This document shows, one piece after another, positions 6,425-8,673 of a stretch of DNA of 8,673 bases. Position 1 is the stretch's first letter. The number at the start of each line of letters is the position of its first letter. Origin of the DNA: CAVCAD01 sp036653735 (GTDB taxonomy: Bacteria; Bacillota_I; Bacilli_A; RF39; UBA660). The position numbers were made by a program, and so were the translations under genes. The stretch spans positions 1 to 8,673 of the forward strand of contig JAVVTI010000037.1 in assembly GCA_036653735.1 (NCBI GenBank). The letters are read 5' to 3'. The notes beneath the pieces are model-generated. The model worked only from the letters and a program-made list of their open reading frames with translations. It made no database searches and was not told where the DNA came from.

Positions 6425-7741
6425 ATGAAAACATTAAATATAATAGATATTAATAAATATATAGATAAGGATATATTAGTAGATGCAGTAGTAGATAATA
6501 TACGAAGCCTTGCTTATGTTATATTCATAATACTAAGAGATAGTAGTGGTAAAGTTCAAGTTACCATAGAAAAGTCTGATGAAAACATGCTAGATATATT
6601 AAAAACATTAGAGTATTTAACATGTGAAAGTACTGTTAAGATAAAAGGTAAAGTTCAAGTAAATGAACATGTAAAGCTAGGTGGATATGAAATAATACCT
6701 ACAAGTATAGAAGTAACTAGTCTAAGCGATAATGAGCTACCAATAGATATTAAGAATAAAGATAATGCATTTAGAGAAACTAGACTTGACTATAGATTTC
6801 TAGATCTAAGAAGAAGTGATAATAATTTATTTTTTAAGTGTCAAACATTTATAGAATCTAAAATGAGAGAGTACTGGATAAATAATAATTATATGGAGAT
6901 ACATACTCCTAAGATTAGTTCTAAAGCGGCAGAAAGTGGAGCAGAAGAATTCAAACTTGATTACTTTGGAGAAACTGCAGTTCTTAGTCAATCTCCTCAA
7001 TTTTATAAACAAATGGCTATATCTTCTGGATTTGAAAAAGTATTTGAAATAGGAACAGTTTATAGAGCAGAAAACTCTCATACTTCTTATCATGCTTGTG
7101 AAATAGAGATGATAGACTCTGAAATAGGATATATTGATTCTTATGAAGAAGTAATGGATGAAGAAGAAAAGATGATTAAGTATTTTATGACCTCCCTTAA
7201 AGAAAAGTATGGTGATAAGATAAAAAATGAATTTAATACTGAAGTAAGTGATGTAACAGAAAATTTTCCTAGAATAAACTTCTATGATGCAAAAAATATT
7301 ATTAAAGATAAGTATAATTATATATCTATTACTAAGGAAGACTTTGATAGACATGATGAAGAACTTATTTGTTCTTATGCAAAAAATGAGTATAATAGTG
7401 ATTTCGTATTTATTACTAATTATCCATATAGTGCTAGAAGTTTCTATATAATGAAAGATAAAGATGGAATTACTCAATCATTTGATTTACTTTTTAAAGG
7501 CTTAGAAATAACTTCTGGAGGACAAAGAGAACACAGATATGATGTTCTTAAAAAACAAATAGTTGAAAAAGGTATAGATCCTTCAGTACTAGACTTCTAT
7601 ATAGAATTCTTTAAGTATGGTTGTGCTCCTCATGGAGGTTATGGTTTAGGTATGGCTAGACTAATGATGAAAATTTTTAATATAGATAATGTTAGAGAAG
7701 CAACATTTTTATATAGAGGACCTACTAGGTTGAGGCCATAA
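6425..7741 (+). CDS. aspS: Archaeal-type aspartyl-tRNA synthetase (AspRS2-like, possibly non-discriminating)
   Basis: This class IIb synthetase attaches Asp to tRNA(Asp), and possibly tRNA(Asn). At 438 aa it lacks the GAD insertion and extra length of ordinary bacterial AspRS (~590 aa), so it belongs to the short archaeal/eukaryotic form. Domains are an OB fold (1-105), then RLDYRFLDLRR (120-130), motif 1 around 145-165, SPQFYKQ (190-196), motif 2 FEIGTVYRAENSHTSYHACE (207-226) with Arg214/Glu216, SGGQREHRYD, and motif 3 GYGLGMARL (405-413). Motif 3 has Ala411 where an acidic residue is common; Arg412 is kept. The residue aligning with Trp26 of Thermococcus AspRS, which favours tRNA(Asp), appears to be Asp24, so the usual Trp/His rule does not settle tRNA specificity. 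It starts 18 nt after asnS; AAAGGA (6407-6412) is a somewhat distant Shine-Dalgarno. Confidence 0.9.
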   Translation: MKTLNIIDINKYIDKDILVDAVVDNIRSLAYVIFIILRDSSGKVQVTIEKSDENMLDILKTLEYLTCESTVKIKGKVQVNEHVKLGGYEIIPTSIEVTSLSDNELPIDIKNKDNAFRETRLDYRFLDLRRSDNNLFFKCQTFIESKMREYWINNNYMEIHTPKISSKAAESGAEEFKLDYFGETAVLSQSPQFYKQMAISSGFEKVFEIGTVYRAENSHTSYHACEIEMIDSEIGYIDSYEEVMDEEEKMIKYFMTSLKEKYGDKIKNEFNTEVSDVTENFPRINFYDAKNIIKDKYNYISITKEDFDRHDEELICSYAKNEYNSDFVFITNYPYSARSFYIMKDKDGITQSFDLLFKGLEITSGGQREHRYDVLKKQIVEKGIDPSVLDFYIEFFKYGCAPHGGYGLGMARLMMKIFNIDNVREATFLYRGPTRLRP

Positions 7742-7742
7742 A

Positions 7743-8321
7743 ATGAATAAAGAATTATATTTTAAAAAGGAAATATCCTATATATTAAATGATAGATTGA
7801 AAGAAAATCTTATTAAAATGATAAACTTATTACCTGATTATTTCTTCATAGTACCAGCATCTTCTACTGGTAAGTATCATCCTTCGTTTACTTTAGGAGA
7901 AAATGGACTTGTAAAGCATACTAAAGTAGCTGTTAGAATAGCTAAAGAATTACTTGATAATGAAACCTTTGGAGAGTTTTATACACATGATGAAAAAGAT
8001 TTATTACTTATGAGTCTTTTAGTTCATGATGGACTTAAAAGTGGACTAGAGAAAAGTGAGTATACCCTAGTTAATCATCCTATTTTAATAGGAGAATATT
8101 TACTTAGTAATAAAGAACTATTTACTTTATCAAATGATGAAATTAAATTTATAGTAGATGCTACTAAAACACATATGGGACCATGGGTAAATGATTATAA
8201 AGGTAATAAAGTTTTAGATAAACCTATAACTAAATACCAAAGATTTGTCCATATGTGTGATTACCTAGCTAGTAGAAAGTTTTTAAATGTTGATTTTGAT
8301 GGAATAGATATTAAAGAATAA
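7743..8321 (+). CDS. HD-domain metal-dependent phosphohydrolase, substrate unknown
   Basis: This 192-aa soluble protein has a nearly complete HD signature: His59 (LVKHT), His95-Asp96 (LLVHDG), His112 (LVNHP), His144 (KTHMGPW) and Asp173 (MCDYLASR). The His..HisAsp..His..His..Asp spacing fits a metal-binding HD hydrolase that can hold two metals; such enzymes act on nucleotides or phosphodiesters. No nuclease OB fold or RelA/SpoT-type synthetase domain is attached, so I cannot name a substrate. The start is 1 nt after the aspS stop (TAA-A-ATG), with TGAGG at 7731-7735, so it is translated as the last gene of the T-box operon. The position suggests a role linked to tRNA charging or stress nucleotide turnover, but that is inference from context only. 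No membrane segment is visible. Confidence 0.82.
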   Translation: MNKELYFKKEISYILNDRLKENLIKMINLLPDYFFIVPASSTGKYHPSFTLGENGLVKHTKVAVRIAKELLDNETFGEFYTHDEKDLLLMSLLVHDGLKSGLEKSEYTLVNHPILIGEYLLSNKELFTLSNDEIKFIVDATKTHMGPWVNDYKGNKVLDKPITKYQRFVHMCDYLASRKFLNVDFDGIDIKE

Positions 8322-8332
8322 AATAGTAATTA

Positions 8333-8395
8333 TACCTAATTTATATATCCTACTTTTTTATATATTTATAAGATTATATAAAAAGAATATAGGTA
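8333..8395 (+). terminator. Possible weak terminator of the gatCAB operon
   Basis: An AT-rich imperfect hairpin: an inner stem of CTTTTTTATATA (8353-8364) with TATATAAAAAG (8375-8385), and an outer TACCTA/TAGGTA pairing (8333-8338/8390-8395). It is followed only by a short T-rich stretch (ACTTTTGT). Nothing stronger lies between 8322 and 8418 on this strand. The rest of this gap holds no recognisable gene. Confidence 0.3.
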
Positions 8396-8418
8396 AGTAC
8401 TTTTGTATATTAGTTTAT

Positions 8419-8447
8419 AAAAAAACATCAGTTATTAATAACTGATG
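8419..8447 (-). terminator. Rho-independent terminator of the minus-strand gene
   Basis: A perfect 10-bp stem, CATCAGTTAT (8426-8435) with ATAACTGATG (8438-8447), is followed on the minus strand by seven Ts (plus-strand A run 8419-8425). It lies about 70 nt after the stop of the minus-strand CDS. On the plus strand no T tract follows, so it works mainly in the minus direction. Confidence 0.85.
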
Positions 8448-8517
8448 CTCATATCATACTAAATAATTAGTAATTCATAAAAATTGATACTTTATTAATA
8501 CTTATTCACATTTTGTA

Positions 8518-8673
8518 TTAAATCATAGTATTTTGAATTTCTGTTATTTTATCAGTAGATATTTTAGTAATCTCTGAGATGAAATTAATATCTAAGTCCT
8601 TTTTTAGCATTTCCTTTATATCTTCTTCTTTACCGATTGATATTCCTTCTTCTTTACCGATTGATATTCCTTC
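8518..8673 (-). CDS. C-terminal fragment, Rpn/PD-(D/E)XK transposase-like nuclease family (partial)
   Basis: The last 51 codons and stop of a gene that enters from beyond the right edge. The readable protein is two copies of EGISIGKE, then EDIKEMLKKDLD and INFISEITKISTDKITEIQ before the stop. A Glu/Gly/Ile/Lys-rich repeat followed by 'MLKK-D-INFISEITKIS' is the usual tail of the Rpn family (recombination-promoting nuclease / putative transposase, PD-(D/E)XK fold), where the tail forms a charged helix and a short helix-turn-helix-like end. The catalytic domain is outside the window, so activity cannot be judged. The gene converges on the tRNA operon and has its own terminator. Members of this family are often multicopy and mobile. 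Confidence 0.65.
   Translation of the reverse strand, partial: EGISIGKEEGISIGKEEDIKEMLKKDLDINFISEITKISTDKITEIQNTMI
8626..8673. repeat. Two perfect 24-bp tandem repeats in the Rpn-like tail
   Basis: Positions 8626-8649 and 8650-8673 are identical 24-mers (plus strand begins TTCTTTACCGATTG). They keep frame and encode EGISIGKE twice on the minus strand. The array runs to the window edge, so the copy number is unknown. Confidence 0.95.

Noticed and set aside
6827..7477. Minus-strand open frame of 216 codons inside aspS
   Set aside because: Ile/Phe/Tyr/Ser-rich shadow frame opposite conserved synthetase motifs, with no recognisable domain. The shorter minus frames within gatC/gatA, gatB and asnS were dropped for the same reason.
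8426..8447. Palindrome as a bidirectional terminator or protein-binding operator
   Set aside because: Only the minus-strand side has a run of seven Ts. The plus side continues CTCATATCATAC, so a simple minus-strand terminator is the best reading.
1..8673. Mycoplasma-type genetic code (TGA as Trp)
   Set aside because: All genes read fully with TGG for Trp and no in-frame TGA is needed. The Mollicutes-like traits do not require code 4 here.

Overview
The window comes from a very AT-rich genome with standard-code genes: all Trp codons are TGG and the stops seen are TAA or TAG. The gene content is GatCAB amidotransferase, an archaeal-type AspRS, a T-box leader and an Rpn-type nuclease tail. Together these suggest an uncultured low-GC Firmicute of the Bacilli/Mollicutes-related gut type. 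That placement is inferred from gene style, not from a marker gene.

Region 1 (1-1635) is a free-standing transcription unit. It has a strong sigma-A-like promoter, one gene for a membrane-anchored 489-aa protein, and an intrinsic terminator. The last ~240 coding bases differ sharply from the rest of the gene. They are about 50% GC against about 30-35%, A falls to about 20%, Arg codons switch to CGN, and codons end in C or T almost throughout. With the surrounding protein family this looks like the variable region of a diversity-generating retroelement (DGR) target. No reverse transcriptase or template repeat lies in the window, so the rest of the system must be elsewhere.

Region 2 (1627-1902) is a promoter and a T-box riboswitch leader that I could fold by hand through most of its parts. 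These are Stem I with its AGAGAG bulge and specifier loop, Stem III, the T-box bulge, and a 14-bp terminator. The fold puts GAC (Asp) in the specifier position.

Region 3 (1903-8321) is a tightly packed operon in the order gatC, gatA, gatB, asnS, archaeal-type aspS, HD-domain hydrolase. Genes overlap by 1 nt or abut closely, apart from an 18-nt gap before aspS. The operon combines tRNA-dependent transamidation (Glu-tRNA(Gln) and possibly Asp-tRNA(Asn)) with direct charging of tRNA(Asn) and tRNA(Asp). All of it sits behind one switch that senses uncharged tRNA.

Region 4 (8322-8673) is a convergent intergenic stretch. It contains a minus-strand terminator and the C-terminal end of a minus-strand gene resembling the Rpn/PD-(D/E)XK transposase-like nuclease family, with a perfect 24-bp tandem repeat in its coding sequence.
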